A stretch of DNA of 36,702 nt, from positions 1 to 36,702 of the forward strand of contig CAKPSO010000013.1 of assembly GCA_934183185.1 (NCBI GenBank). Reading direction: 5' to 3'. Each line of letters starts with the position of its first letter. Positions within the stretch are counted from its first letter, which is position 1. This document shows positions 1 to 7,455 of this stretch, in pieces. The position numbers and the translations under genes were made by a program. The notes beneath the pieces were generated by a model that worked only from the letters and a program-made list of their open reading frames with translations, made no database searches and was not told the DNA's origin. The stretch is from an uncultured Bacilli bacterium (GTDB lineage Bacteria > Bacillota_I > Bacilli_A > RF39 > UBA660).

Positions 1-1
1 T

Positions 2-187
2 AGGATAGATCAAGGAATAATTAATGGAGAAAAGAAAAGAGCTAGAGCTGCTGGATTAAGAGAAGGACGTGAAGAAGAACGTAAAGAAATAGCTCAAGCT
101 ATGCTAAATGATGGCGACAGTGTTGATAGAGTATCTAGAATTACTGGTTTATCTATTGATGAAATAAAGAAACTCTCTAGTCAGTAG
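2..187 (+). CDS. Rpn-family (PD-(D/E)XK) nuclease/transposase-like protein, C-terminal part
   Basis: The reading frame is open from the window edge to TAG at 185-187, giving the last 61 residues of a protein whose start lies outside. It has a charged helix rich in Arg, Glu and Gly (GLREGREEER), then AQAMLNDG and a short helix-turn-helix-like end (VSRITGLSIDEIKKL). That ending is characteristic of the Rpn / TIGR01784 family of recombination-promoting nucleases, often labelled putative transposase. The catalytic PD-(D/E)XK core is not in view, so function rests on the tail alone. A hairpin terminator follows at 210-245. Family members are often multicopy and mobile. The gene beginning at 36627 may be another one. 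Confidence 0.68.
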   Translation, partial: RIDQGIINGEKKRARAAGLREGREEERKEIAQAMLNDGDSVDRVSRITGLSIDEIKKLSSQ

Positions 188-209
188 TTTTCTAATAAAT
201 TTTGAATAC

Positions 210-245
210 AAAAGTCAAAGCTAAATCACCAGCCTTGACTTTTTA
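210..245 (+). terminator. Intrinsic terminator after the Rpn-like gene
   Basis: A 12-base arm (210-221, AAAAGTCAAAGC) pairs with 232-243 (GCCTTGACTTTT) with one mismatch and a 10-base loop. The right arm ends in a T run. It lies 22 bases past the stop codon and separates the Rpn-like gene from the next unit. Confidence 0.75.
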
Positions 246-281
246 ACATTTAACGCCCTACCAAAACTTAAAAAATACCTC

Positions 282-310
282 TTGTTTTTTAACCAAAAAA
301 ACTATATAAT
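282..310 (+). promoter_or_regulatory. Sigma-A-type promoter for the 336 gene
   Basis: TTGTTT at 282-287, a 17-base spacer and a perfect TATAAT at 305-310. A full AGGAGG ribosome binding site follows at 322-327, eight bases before the ATG at 336. The predicted leader is about 20 bases. Confidence 0.7.
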
Positions 311-335
311 GAAATTAACATAGGAGGATAAAATT

Positions 336-1046
336 ATGGATGAAAGAATAAATAATAATTCTGAAGAAAAAAAAGAAAAGAAAAGAAAAAGAGTAATTAT
401 TTTAATCATTTTATTACTACTACTATTAGTAATCGTATTTATGGTTAGTTACTCAATATTCTCATACACTAAGAAAGGTGATACTGATAACACTATTACT
501 ACAGGTAAAATTAAATTTCTATATACAGAAAATACTGGAGTAGGTAATGGTATTAATATTAGTGATGCATTCCCGGTATCAGATACTGTTGGTAAAAGTT
601 ATTCAACCGAAAACTATGTATTTGATTTTAAAGTAACAGCAAGTGTTCCTAATAACATAGAATTACCATATGAAGTAACAGCTCGTATGGCTAATACATC
701 TACATTACCAAGTAATCTAGTTAAAATCTACTTAGTGGAAAGACAAGGTAATACTGAAATAGAAGCTCCACTAACCGTAAATAATGGGGTAGTTAAGAAG
801 TTTAGTGAACTTAATAATACTAACCTAGAAGTAGGAACTAACTCAGATGGTAGTGCTGTAACAGAAAAAACTATCTATACTAGTAAAGCTTCTGGAAAGA
901 ACTATGAAAAAGACTTTAGACTAAGAATGTGGATAAGTGAAGATGCTAACTTAGGTGGAGTAACTAATCCAGATGGTTCAATCACATATCCATACCAAGA
1001 AAAAACTTTTACTACTACAGTTAACGTTTATAGTATTAGTAATTAA
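336..1046 (+). CDS. Secreted or membrane-anchored protein with SipW-type signal (TasA/camelysin-like)
   Basis: A 236-residue protein with a charged, lysine-rich N-terminus (1-19), one hydrophobic segment (about 20-41) and an extracellular part rich in Thr, Asn and Ser, which suggests a beta-sandwich. The stretch after the membrane segment, SIFSYTKKGDTDNTITTGKI (40-59), follows the pattern of SipW-dependent signal peptides in TasA and camelysin: an aromatic-Phe-Ser/Thr core, then D-T-x-N and G-x-I/V. In that family the mature protein forms surface or biofilm fibres. That role is inferred here, and no SipW-like signal peptidase gene is in the window. The AGGAGG site at 322-327 fixes the start. 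It is transcribed alone, with its own promoter and terminator. Confidence 0.6.
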   Translation: MDERINNNSEEKKEKKRKRVIILIILLLLLLVIVFMVSYSIFSYTKKGDTDNTITTGKIKFLYTENTGVGNGINISDAFPVSDTVGKSYSTENYVFDFKVTASVPNNIELPYEVTARMANTSTLPSNLVKIYLVERQGNTEIEAPLTVNNGVVKKFSELNNTNLEVGTNSDGSAVTEKTIYTSKASGKNYEKDFRLRMWISEDANLGGVTNPDGSITYPYQEKTFTTTVNVYSISN

Positions 1047-1077
1047 TAATAAATAATAAATAAAAATAATAATATTT

Positions 1078-1108
1078 AAATACGCTTAGACTATCTAGGT
1101 GTATTTTT
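1078..1108 (+). terminator. Intrinsic terminator
   Basis: The arms 1078-1090 and 1094-1106 pair over 13 bases with two G-U pairs and a 3-base loop, and end in a T run. It ends the 336 transcript. Confidence 0.8.
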
Positions 1109-1109
1109 C

Positions 1110-1138
1110 TTTAAAATATCAATTTATTAGTGTATAAT
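1110..1138 (+). promoter_or_regulatory. Promoter directly before the thioredoxin-like gene
   Basis: TATAAT at 1133-1138 with TTTAAA at 1110-1115 and a 17-base spacer, directly behind the terminator. The expected transcription start, near 1145, coincides with the start codons at 1143, 1146 and 1152, and there is no Shine-Dalgarno sequence between. The mRNA may be leaderless. Confidence 0.5.
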
Positions 1139-1142
1139 AATA

Positions 1143-1733
1143 ATGATGTATATGAAGAAAAAAATAATTATAGTAACAATTTCAATTACCTTACTACTAA
1201 TAATAGGACTTGTAGCATACTCTAACGATGCTATTCGTTTTAAAATATCATACGAATACATAAATACTGTAGAATATAGTAATGGTAAAAAAATAAAAGT
1301 TAGCATACCATTAAACAATCAAATCAAATACTTAGATAATAACGATATAATAACCTTTCTAAAAGAGGGAACTGGTATTATCTATTTTGGATACAATACA
1401 TGTCCATGGTGTCGTAACATAGTAGAACCACTTCTAGAAGTAGCTAATGAAAATAATATAGATAAAGTCTATTATGTAGATATTCACCATATATCTAAAA
1501 TAAAAAAAGAAATTATTAACATACTAGATGATTATTTAAGACTAGATGAAGAGGCAAATACTAAAGTATTAGCTGTACCAGATGTATATTTTATTAAGAA
1601 TGGTAAAATATTAACTCATCATATTGGTACTGTTGATAGTTATAAAAATCCATATTTAGGTATGAATAATAAGCAGAAAGAAGAGCTAAAAAGAATTTAT
1701 AATGAGGGAATAGAGGCGATTAATGATGAATAA
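1143..1733 (+). CDS. Membrane-anchored thioredoxin-fold protein (CPWC)
   Basis: A 196-residue protein with an N-terminal hydrophobic signal or anchor (about 7-25) and an extracellular thioredoxin fold. The redox motif is CPWC at 87-90 in the context IIYFGYNTCPWC. The segment VPDVYFIKNGKI supplies the cis-proline loop expected opposite the disulfide. It probably acts as a thiol-disulfide oxidoreductase outside the membrane, and the closest analogues are small thioredoxin-like or bacteriocin-accessory-type proteins. Its substrate is unknown. ATG codons at 1143, 1146 and 1152 are all possible, none with a ribosome binding site, and the protein from 1152 begins with the neatest signal peptide (MKKKIII). 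The 3' end overlaps the fmt start by 11 bases, so the two are probably cotranscribed. Confidence 0.72.
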   Translation: MMYMKKKIIIVTISITLLLIIGLVAYSNDAIRFKISYEYINTVEYSNGKKIKVSIPLNNQIKYLDNNDIITFLKEGTGIIYFGYNTCPWCRNIVEPLLEVANENNIDKVYYVDIHHISKIKKEIINILDDYLRLDEEANTKVLAVPDVYFIKNGKILTHHIGTVDSYKNPYLGMNNKQKEELKRIYNEGIEAINDE

Positions 1734-2664
1734 ATTAAAAATAGTATTTATGGGTACTCCAGAATTTAGTGTAGAAGTATTAAATAAATTAATTGATAAT
1801 TATGACGTTATTGGAGTAGTAACTCAACCAGATAAAGAAGTAGGAAGAAATCATGAAATTAAGTTTTCTCCTGTAAAAGAAGTAGCTTTAAAAAATGATA
1901 TAAGAGTATTCCAACCTACTAATATAAAAAAAGAATATCAGGGTATTGTTAAATTAGAACCAGACATGATAGTAACTTGTGCTTATGGCCAAATAATACC
2001 TAAGGAATTATTAGATTTACCTAAATATGGTTGTATAAATGTTCATGCTTCACTCTTACCAAAACTAAGAGGAGGAGCACCAATTCATAAAGCTATCATA
2101 AATAACTATCCTAGAACTGGTGTAACTATTATGTATATGGTAGAAAAGATGGATGCTGGAGATATAATTTCTCAAATAGAAACAATTATAGATAAAAACG
2201 ATACAGTAGGAACACTTCATGATAGATTAAGTAAACTAGGAGCCAACTTACTAATAGAAACTATCCCTAAAATTATATCTGGAAATATTACTCCAGTAAA
2301 GCAGGATGAAAAAGAAGTAACCTATGCTTGGAATATAACTAGGGAAGAAGAACACATAGATTTTTCTAAATCAACTATCGATATTTATAACCAAATAAGA
2401 GGATTAAATCCTTGGCCAGGTGCTTATGCTACATTAGATGATAAAATAGTTAAAATTTACTCTTCAAGAATAAGTGATAGTTTCTTCACAACACGTTCAG
2501 ATGGTGAAATAGGAAAAATCTATAGTGATGGAATAGGGGTAAGTACTAAAGATGGCGAAATAATAATTACTGAACTTCAATTTGCTGGTAAAAGAAAAAT
2601 GACAGTAAAAGAGTATCTAAATGGTACTGATGGCAACAAATTAATTGGTAAAGTATTTAGGTAG
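1723..2664 (+). CDS. fmt: Methionyl-tRNA formyltransferase
   Basis: A 313-residue cytoplasmic enzyme that formylates the amino group of initiator Met-tRNA using 10-formyltetrahydrofolate, preparing it for translation initiation. The N-terminal Rossmann-type domain begins with KIVFMGTPEFSV (6-17). The folate-site core INVHASLLPKLRGGAPI has N106 and H108, and MDAGDII provides D144, matching the catalytic Asn-His-Asp trio of E. coli Fmt. The C-terminal tRNA-binding domain covers about 205-313. Length is normal for the family. Starts at 1723 and 1726 are both possible, with GAGG at 1713-1716 as the ribosome binding site. It often neighbours def, but here it follows a thioredoxin-like gene. This is a core gene, showing the region is chromosomal. 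Confidence 0.96.
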   Translation: MMNKLKIVFMGTPEFSVEVLNKLIDNYDVIGVVTQPDKEVGRNHEIKFSPVKEVALKNDIRVFQPTNIKKEYQGIVKLEPDMIVTCAYGQIIPKELLDLPKYGCINVHASLLPKLRGGAPIHKAIINNYPRTGVTIMYMVEKMDAGDIISQIETIIDKNDTVGTLHDRLSKLGANLLIETIPKIISGNITPVKQDEKEVTYAWNITREEEHIDFSKSTIDIYNQIRGLNPWPGAYATLDDKIVKIYSSRISDSFFTTRSDGEIGKIYSDGIGVSTKDGEIIITELQFAGKRKMTVKEYLNGTDGNKLIGKVFR

Positions 2665-2669
2665 TAAGT

Positions 2670-3437
2670 ATGAAAAAAGAAGATATATGGGAAAATATTA
2701 AAAAAATACTTAAACAATGTTTTGGTAAAGAGAGAAATGAACAGTACCATGCTATATTTATGCTAGTAATATTTGGAGTTTTTATACTAGTACTTTCTAT
2801 ACTTCTTAGAAGTGTACCAACTGATAATAACTCTAAGTCACCATCAAACCCAAGCCCTAGTGAAACCCCAACTGTAACGAAAAAACCATCCACCACTTCC
2901 CCAACCACAACCCCTAAAGAGAATGTATCATTTGACGTTAATTATAGTTATGTTTTTACTATTATGAATAATGGTACTAAAGAAATGTTTACAGGTAAAA
3001 GAATAGATGAAAAAGAAATATTTACTTATGTAACTTCAACTACTAGCGGTAACTATGCAAAATTAAGTAATAATTATTTAAAAAAAGAAAATGGTACATA
3101 CCATATAGTTGACAGTCCTAGTAGTAATTTAAAATATACTAATATTGATACTATTATGGGACTAATAGAAGCTGCAAGCCTTACCAAAAGTGATAATATT
3201 TATACTTACACAGTTCCAACCTCAAAAGTATTAACTACATACCAATCTAATAAATTAGTAGAAGCTAGTGTATGTGATAAAATAGTAGCTACTGTAGTAA
3301 ATAATCAAGTTAAAACTATTAATGTTGATTTTAGTAACTATGCTACTGTTATTAATGGGAATGTTCCAACTACCCTAACTATAAACATGGAATTTAATGA
3401 TATAGGTACAACAGAAAACTTTGAAATAGATTTTTAA
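2670..3437 (+). CDS. Single-pass membrane protein of unknown function with Ser/Thr/Pro linker
   Basis: I do not recognise this 255-residue protein. A short basic cytoplasmic N-terminus (1-27) is followed by one membrane segment (about 28-47). A low-complexity linker of Pro, Ser and Thr (about 50-84) would span the cell wall, and an extracellular domain (about 85-255) is rich in Thr, Asn and beta-strand patterns. There is no lipobox or sorting signal. It starts 5 bases after fmt with a weak AGG site, so it is probably in the fmt transcript, and a convergent terminator closes it. The topology (anchor, linker, beta domain) is that of many Gram-positive surface proteins. A sensing or wall-binding role is only a guess. 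Confidence 0.55.
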   Translation: MKKEDIWENIKKILKQCFGKERNEQYHAIFMLVIFGVFILVLSILLRSVPTDNNSKSPSNPSPSETPTVTKKPSTTSPTTTPKENVSFDVNYSYVFTIMNNGTKEMFTGKRIDEKEIFTYVTSTTSGNYAKLSNNYLKKENGTYHIVDSPSSNLKYTNIDTIMGLIEAASLTKSDNIYTYTVPTSKVLTTYQSNKLVEASVCDKIVATVVNNQVKTINVDFSNYATVINGNVPTTLTINMEFNDIGTTENFEIDF

Positions 3438-3442
3438 ACTAA

Positions 3443-3468
3443 AAAAGCACTTCACGATTAGTGCTTTT
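3443..3468. terminator. Bidirectional terminator between convergent genes
   Basis: AAAAGCACT (3443-3451) pairs perfectly with AGTGCTTTT (3460-3468) around an 8-base loop. T runs on both strands let it serve the 2670 gene and the convergent PASTA gene. Confidence 0.8.
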
Positions 3469-3478
3469 CTTATGCCTA

Positions 3479-5068
3479 TTATTGAATAGTTAACTCAATA
3501 GATGTCTGTACTGGGACTGTACTATCTTTTCTCATAGACTGCTTAATAACAGTATTCCCATTACCATTATCAGAAGTATTAAACTTACAGTTTAAATTAC
3601 TTTGACTACATAAAGCTATAGATTCCTCTTTAGTTTTACCTATAAAATCAGGAACAGTAGTAGTACCTCCTTGAGAGATAACTAAATTAACAGTTTCATT
3701 ATTCTTAATAACCTGATTAACTTCATGTGATGAAGAAATTAATTCTCCAGCTTTAACTGAACTATTAAATTGATAATCTATATGATATGATACTAAATTA
3801 TTATCAGCCCAAGTTCTAAAACTATCTATATCAGTAAAATTAATCATTTTAATTTGCCCCTTAGATATAACTACTTTAATAGTATCACCAACTGTTACTG
3901 TATCACCCTTTAACTTACTACTACGAATAACTTTACCTTCTTCTATAGTATCATCATTCTCTTCAGTAAAATTAATCTTTAACTGATTTTCAGTTGCCCA
4001 ACTAACTATTTCAGTCTGTGTCATATCCTTAAAATCAGGAACTGTAATCTTATCTTTCTTAGCTATCGTAATTACCACTGTCTGTGTTCTTTCTTTATTA
4101 ATAATCTTACCCTTAGTAATACTCTGCTTTATCACAGTACCATCATCATACTTATCACTATATCCATATCTTATTTCATAATTTATAGCATTTCTACCAA
4201 GCCAAGTAGTTGCATGAAATGTATCCATTCCTATTAAATTCTTCATAGCTACAGAATCAAGTTCATCTTTTTTACCAAGAGATACTTTTAAGTTAATCGC
4301 ACTATTACGAAGCATTTTAGTACTTTCATTCTTTTGCTCATAAACTGTATCTTTTTGAATATTATCATTAAAATCAAAATTAATAGTCAAATTAGTTAGG
4401 AAGTTATCATCCACAAACTTTATTACCTCATCAATATCCCAACCAATCATATCTGGAATAGCAGTTTCTTTCTCAATGCTTGGTCCATCAGAAACAACCA
4501 CTGTAATCTTTTTAATCTTTTTAGTAAGAGTACCAGCTTCCACACTTTGACTAATAACTTGATACTGCTTAAAAATATCACTATTTTCATATACCTGTTC
4601 TACTAAAATAGAATTTTTTTCTGCCCAATTAACTACTTCAGTTATATCTTTTTTATAAAAATTTAATACTGTACTTTGCTTAGGCAAAACTAAGAAATTA
4701 TTTTGAGTTAAAAATAAGAATAAATAATAAATAGATAATAGTATTGAACTAATTATCACTGGTACTCTTAATTTCTTATGGTCAAGTCTTAAACTATTAT
4801 AAATAAATAATACTGTAAAAATACTTATAATAATTACTCCTATAATCATCTCTATCTGCCTACTAGAATTAAAACTATTAATAATAGTAGAAATAAAATA
4901 AATAATCATAAATACTAAAGATATAGCTAACGATATATACATAGCTAACTTAGAACTTCTAGTCTTATTATTCATTTCATCTATTTCTCCTAATTTTTCA
5001 CTAATCCTAGAATCAATTTCTCTTAGACTATCATTCTTTTCTTCCTCTGAAGCATAAAACTTCTTCAT
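3479..5068 (-). CDS. Membrane protein with six PASTA repeats and no kinase domain
   Basis: A 529-residue protein: a charged coiled-coil-like N-terminus (about 1-45), three membrane segments (about 46-65, 75-95 and 105-125), then six PASTA-like repeats of 60-70 residues running to the C-terminus. Repeats 2, 4 and 6 open with the usual pattern (AIPDMIG, TVPDF, TVPDFIG), and most end in V-x-L/V-x-V-S-x-G. PASTA domains bind peptidoglycan fragments in Stk1/PrkC kinases and some penicillin-binding proteins. Neither a kinase nor a transpeptidase domain is fused here. An odd number of membrane passes puts the repeats outside. I chose the ATG at 5068 (MKKFYASEEE) because AGGTGG lies at 5078-5073. An upstream in-frame ATG at 5143 lacks such a site and would add a spurious hydrophobic stretch. 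Confidence 0.82.
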   Translation of the reverse strand: MKKFYASEEEKNDSLREIDSRISEKLGEIDEMNNKTRSSKLAMYISLAISLVFMIIYFISTIINSFNSSRQIEMIIGVIIISIFTVLFIYNSLRLDHKKLRVPVIISSILLSIYYLFLFLTQNNFLVLPKQSTVLNFYKKDITEVVNWAEKNSILVEQVYENSDIFKQYQVISQSVEAGTLTKKIKKITVVVSDGPSIEKETAIPDMIGWDIDEVIKFVDDNFLTNLTINFDFNDNIQKDTVYEQKNESTKMLRNSAINLKVSLGKKDELDSVAMKNLIGMDTFHATTWLGRNAINYEIRYGYSDKYDDGTVIKQSITKGKIINKERTQTVVITIAKKDKITVPDFKDMTQTEIVSWATENQLKINFTEENDDTIEEGKVIRSSKLKGDTVTVGDTIKVVISKGQIKMINFTDIDSFRTWADNNLVSYHIDYQFNSSVKAGELISSSHEVNQVIKNNETVNLVISQGGTTTVPDFIGKTKEESIALCSQSNLNCKFNTSDNGNGNTVIKQSMRKDSTVPVQTSIELTIQ

Positions 5069-5086
5069 ATAACCACCTCTATTATA

Positions 5087-5114
5087 ATTATATAATAAAA
5101 TACTAATTATACAA
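5087..5114 (-). promoter_or_regulatory. Promoter of the PASTA gene
   Basis: On the minus strand, TTGTAT (5114-5109), a 16-base spacer and TATAAT (5092-5087). Transcription would begin near 5080, just before the ribosome binding site, giving a very short leader. Confidence 0.45.
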
Positions 5115-5165
5115 ACTAAAAATATTACTAAGTGTAAAATCAACCTAGCAGCTACTCTAATAACA

Positions 5166-5174
5166 TGTTATAAT
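5166..5174 (+). promoter_or_regulatory. Extended -10 promoter of the 5195-10993 operon
   Basis: TGTTATAAT is a perfect extended -10 element. No good -35 box is seen at the matching distance (TAGCAG), as is common for extended -10 promoters. An AGGGGATG ribosome binding site and the ATG at 5195 follow. Confidence 0.6.
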
Positions 5175-5194
5175 AATAATACAGGGGATGAAAC

Positions 5195-5809
5195 ATGAAA
5201 ACATATATACATAAATACTTATCTATATTAGGTATATATTTATCATTTATAATACTAGATATTTTAGTTAGAATTAATCTATTTAATGAATTAAACTATT
5301 ATAGTATATACAGTATAATACCTAATTTATTTAGTAGTAGTTGGATTATTCTAATAATGGGAATAATATATTTACTACCTAAAAGATTAAAAATAATTAC
5401 TTATACTATTTCCTTCTTTAGTATATTTCTAAGTATGTATAATTATATTAATAGTATTTATTTCATAATACCAGTTATTATCTATGGTATTACTATATTT
5501 AATATTATAAAGGAAACTAATTTAAGTAGGAAAAAACTTGATTTAATTATAATTATTCTAACTACTATAATTCTAAGTGCTAGTTTTAAGGGTATTGCGC
5601 TACTAAAATTAGGACCAGAAGTAATAAGTAGTAATGAAACTACTAAAGAGTATTTAAAAAATACTTATCTTCATACTAAAGATGATAAAAAATTAATAGA
5701 ACTATCTGGTTATTATGAATATGAATATAAATCTATTAAGAAAAATATAAGTAATAGTTTTAAAATAAATAAAGATAAAATAAATAATAATTATTCTATA
5801 AAGAATTAA
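5195..5809 (+). CDS. Membrane protein resembling the N-terminal half of an LtaS-type sulfatase-fold synthase
   Basis: A 204-residue protein with about five hydrophobic segments within residues 5-140, then a soluble tail. The tail (KEYLKNTYLHTKDDKKLIEL, then SGYYEYEYKSI) resembles the linker between the membrane domain and the extracellular catalytic domain of LtaS-like lipoteichoic-acid synthases, where a phrase like E-x-x-G-x-Y-x-Y precedes the catalytic half. No sulfatase-fold catalytic domain follows; the protein stops and the GT-C gene starts 14 bases later. It could be a truncated LtaS remnant, an accessory subunit, or unrelated. The first gene of the operon, it has a good ribosome binding site and promoter, so it is probably expressed. 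The LtaS link is weak inference. Confidence 0.5.
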   Translation: MKTYIHKYLSILGIYLSFIILDILVRINLFNELNYYSIYSIIPNLFSSSWIILIMGIIYLLPKRLKIITYTISFFSIFLSMYNYINSIYFIIPVIIYGITIFNIIKETNLSRKKLDLIIIILTTIILSASFKGIALLKLGPEVISSNETTKEYLKNTYLHTKDDKKLIELSGYYEYEYKSIKKNISNSFKINKDKINNNYSIKN

Positions 5810-5823
5810 AGGGGTGCATAACT

Positions 5824-7452
5824 ATGAAACAGTTAAAAGAAACAGGATTATTTTTACTACTATTTATGTTTAATATTCTAGTAGGAACAACATTACTATT
5901 TACTATTAAAATATCTATTAGTAACATACATTTATTAGTATTTTTTATAATAACTAGTATTATTTACTATTTTTATAGAAGAAAAACTAATATAAAAGAT
6001 ATTATTAAAACTATTTTAATATCACTAGCTATTATTATAATAAGTATTATATTATCATCATTTATGTTTGATAGATCTAGTGATGGTAATACTTATCATA
6101 AAGATGCTGTTGGGGTACTAAAAGAAGGCTTTAATCCTATCTATGAAAGTAGTAAAGATATTATTAAGAAAAGAACTGATGACAGTAAGAAATTAACTAA
6201 TTATAGTATTTGGACTGATCACTATGCTAAAGCTAACTGGATAATAGCTGCTAATTTTTATAGTTTAACTAATAATATTGAATCAGGTAAAGCTATGAAT
6301 ATAATTAGTTTATATATCGTTTTTAGCTTGATTGCTACATCATTAGTTAAAAAATTATCGTTAAAGAAAAGTCTACTATTAGCCATAATAATAGTATTAA
6401 ACCCTATAACTGCTTCTCAATTATTTACTTATTATAATGACCAACTAGTATGCCTATATCTATTTTTATCTATTTCATGCCTAATTAAACTAGATTATGA
6501 TATTAATGATAAAGAAGAATGGTTAGTATATATATTAAGCTTTACTATCCTAGCTAATATGAAGTTTAATGGCTTAGGTTATCTTCTTGTATTTAGTTTC
6601 TTATTTGCATGTAAATACTTATATAAAGCTATTAAAGATAAAGCCTTTATTCTTATATTTAAAAAACTATGTTTAATTTTTATACCACTATTCATCCTAT
6701 CTTTATTAGTAGTAGGTTATCCTACCTATATTAAAAATACTATTGATCATAATAATCCTTTCTTTCCATTATATGATGATAATGGTGAAGATATAATAAC
6801 AGCCCAGCAGCCTAAAAGATTCTTAAAGATGAATAATCTAGAAAAATTATTCTATGGTACTTTTTCCAAGGCTAATAACCTAAGAGATAATGATAATACT
6901 ACTATAAAAATACCATTTACTGTTTATAAATCAGAAATAACTCCAGCTATGTCTAATGACTTGAGAATAAGTGGCTGGGGAGTACTATTTAGTGGTCTAC
7001 TATTAGTAAGTATTTATATATTAATCAAGTATTATAAAAACTATAAAGATGAATCATGGATTCTATATACCCTAGGTATAACTATCTTATTACTAATCGT
7101 AATGAGTGAATCATGGTGGGCACGTTATACACCACACTTTTATTTATTTATAATTCTAGCTACTTATATTTTATTTAAATATAGTAAACATAAGTATCTA
7201 AATAGTATTTTTATTACTTTAATTATAATAAATACTCTAATACCACTGCTAGGTAATAGTTTCTATACTTTGAAAAATAGTATTACTATAAATAAAGAGT
7301 TAAAAAGTTTAACTAATAAAGAAATAAAGGTAAAAATAAACGGTATGAATGGAATAATCTATAATTTAAAAGATTATAATATTAAATTTAAATTAAATAA
7401 TAAGATACAAGGTAAAGAATTATATTACCATTACTTAGAATACCAGGAGTAA
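5824..7452 (+). CDS. Polytopic GT-C-type glycosyltransferase
   Basis: A 542-residue protein with about eleven membrane segments. The first large outside loop, after the second or third segment, carries FDRSSDGNTYH (82-92), with acidic residues D83 and D87 and H92, and then TDHY (131-134). This acidic first-loop layout is typical of GT-C transferases, which use undecaprenyl-phosphate-linked sugars as donors on the outer face. A small soluble tail of about 50 residues follows the last membrane segment. It sits between the LtaS-like stub and a Wzy-like protein, with GGGGTG at 5811-5816 as ribosome binding site. It probably decorates or extends a surface glycan. Donor and acceptor cannot be read from the sequence. 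Confidence 0.6.
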   Translation: MKQLKETGLFLLLFMFNILVGTTLLFTIKISISNIHLLVFFIITSIIYYFYRRKTNIKDIIKTILISLAIIIISIILSSFMFDRSSDGNTYHKDAVGVLKEGFNPIYESSKDIIKKRTDDSKKLTNYSIWTDHYAKANWIIAANFYSLTNNIESGKAMNIISLYIVFSLIATSLVKKLSLKKSLLLAIIIVLNPITASQLFTYYNDQLVCLYLFLSISCLIKLDYDINDKEEWLVYILSFTILANMKFNGLGYLLVFSFLFACKYLYKAIKDKAFILIFKKLCLIFIPLFILSLLVVGYPTYIKNTIDHNNPFFPLYDDNGEDIITAQQPKRFLKMNNLEKLFYGTFSKANNLRDNDNTTIKIPFTVYKSEITPAMSNDLRISGWGVLFSGLLLVSIYILIKYYKNYKDESWILYTLGITILLLIVMSESWWARYTPHFYLFIILATYILFKYSKHKYLNSIFITLIIINTLIPLLGNSFYTLKNSITINKELKSLTNKEIKVKINGMNGIIYNLKDYNIKFKLNNKIQGKELYYHYLEYQE

Positions 7453-7455
7453 TTT

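Noticed and set aside
5069..5143. Longer N-terminus of the PASTA protein
   Set aside because: The extension would overlap the promoter and ribosome binding site of the ATG at 5068.
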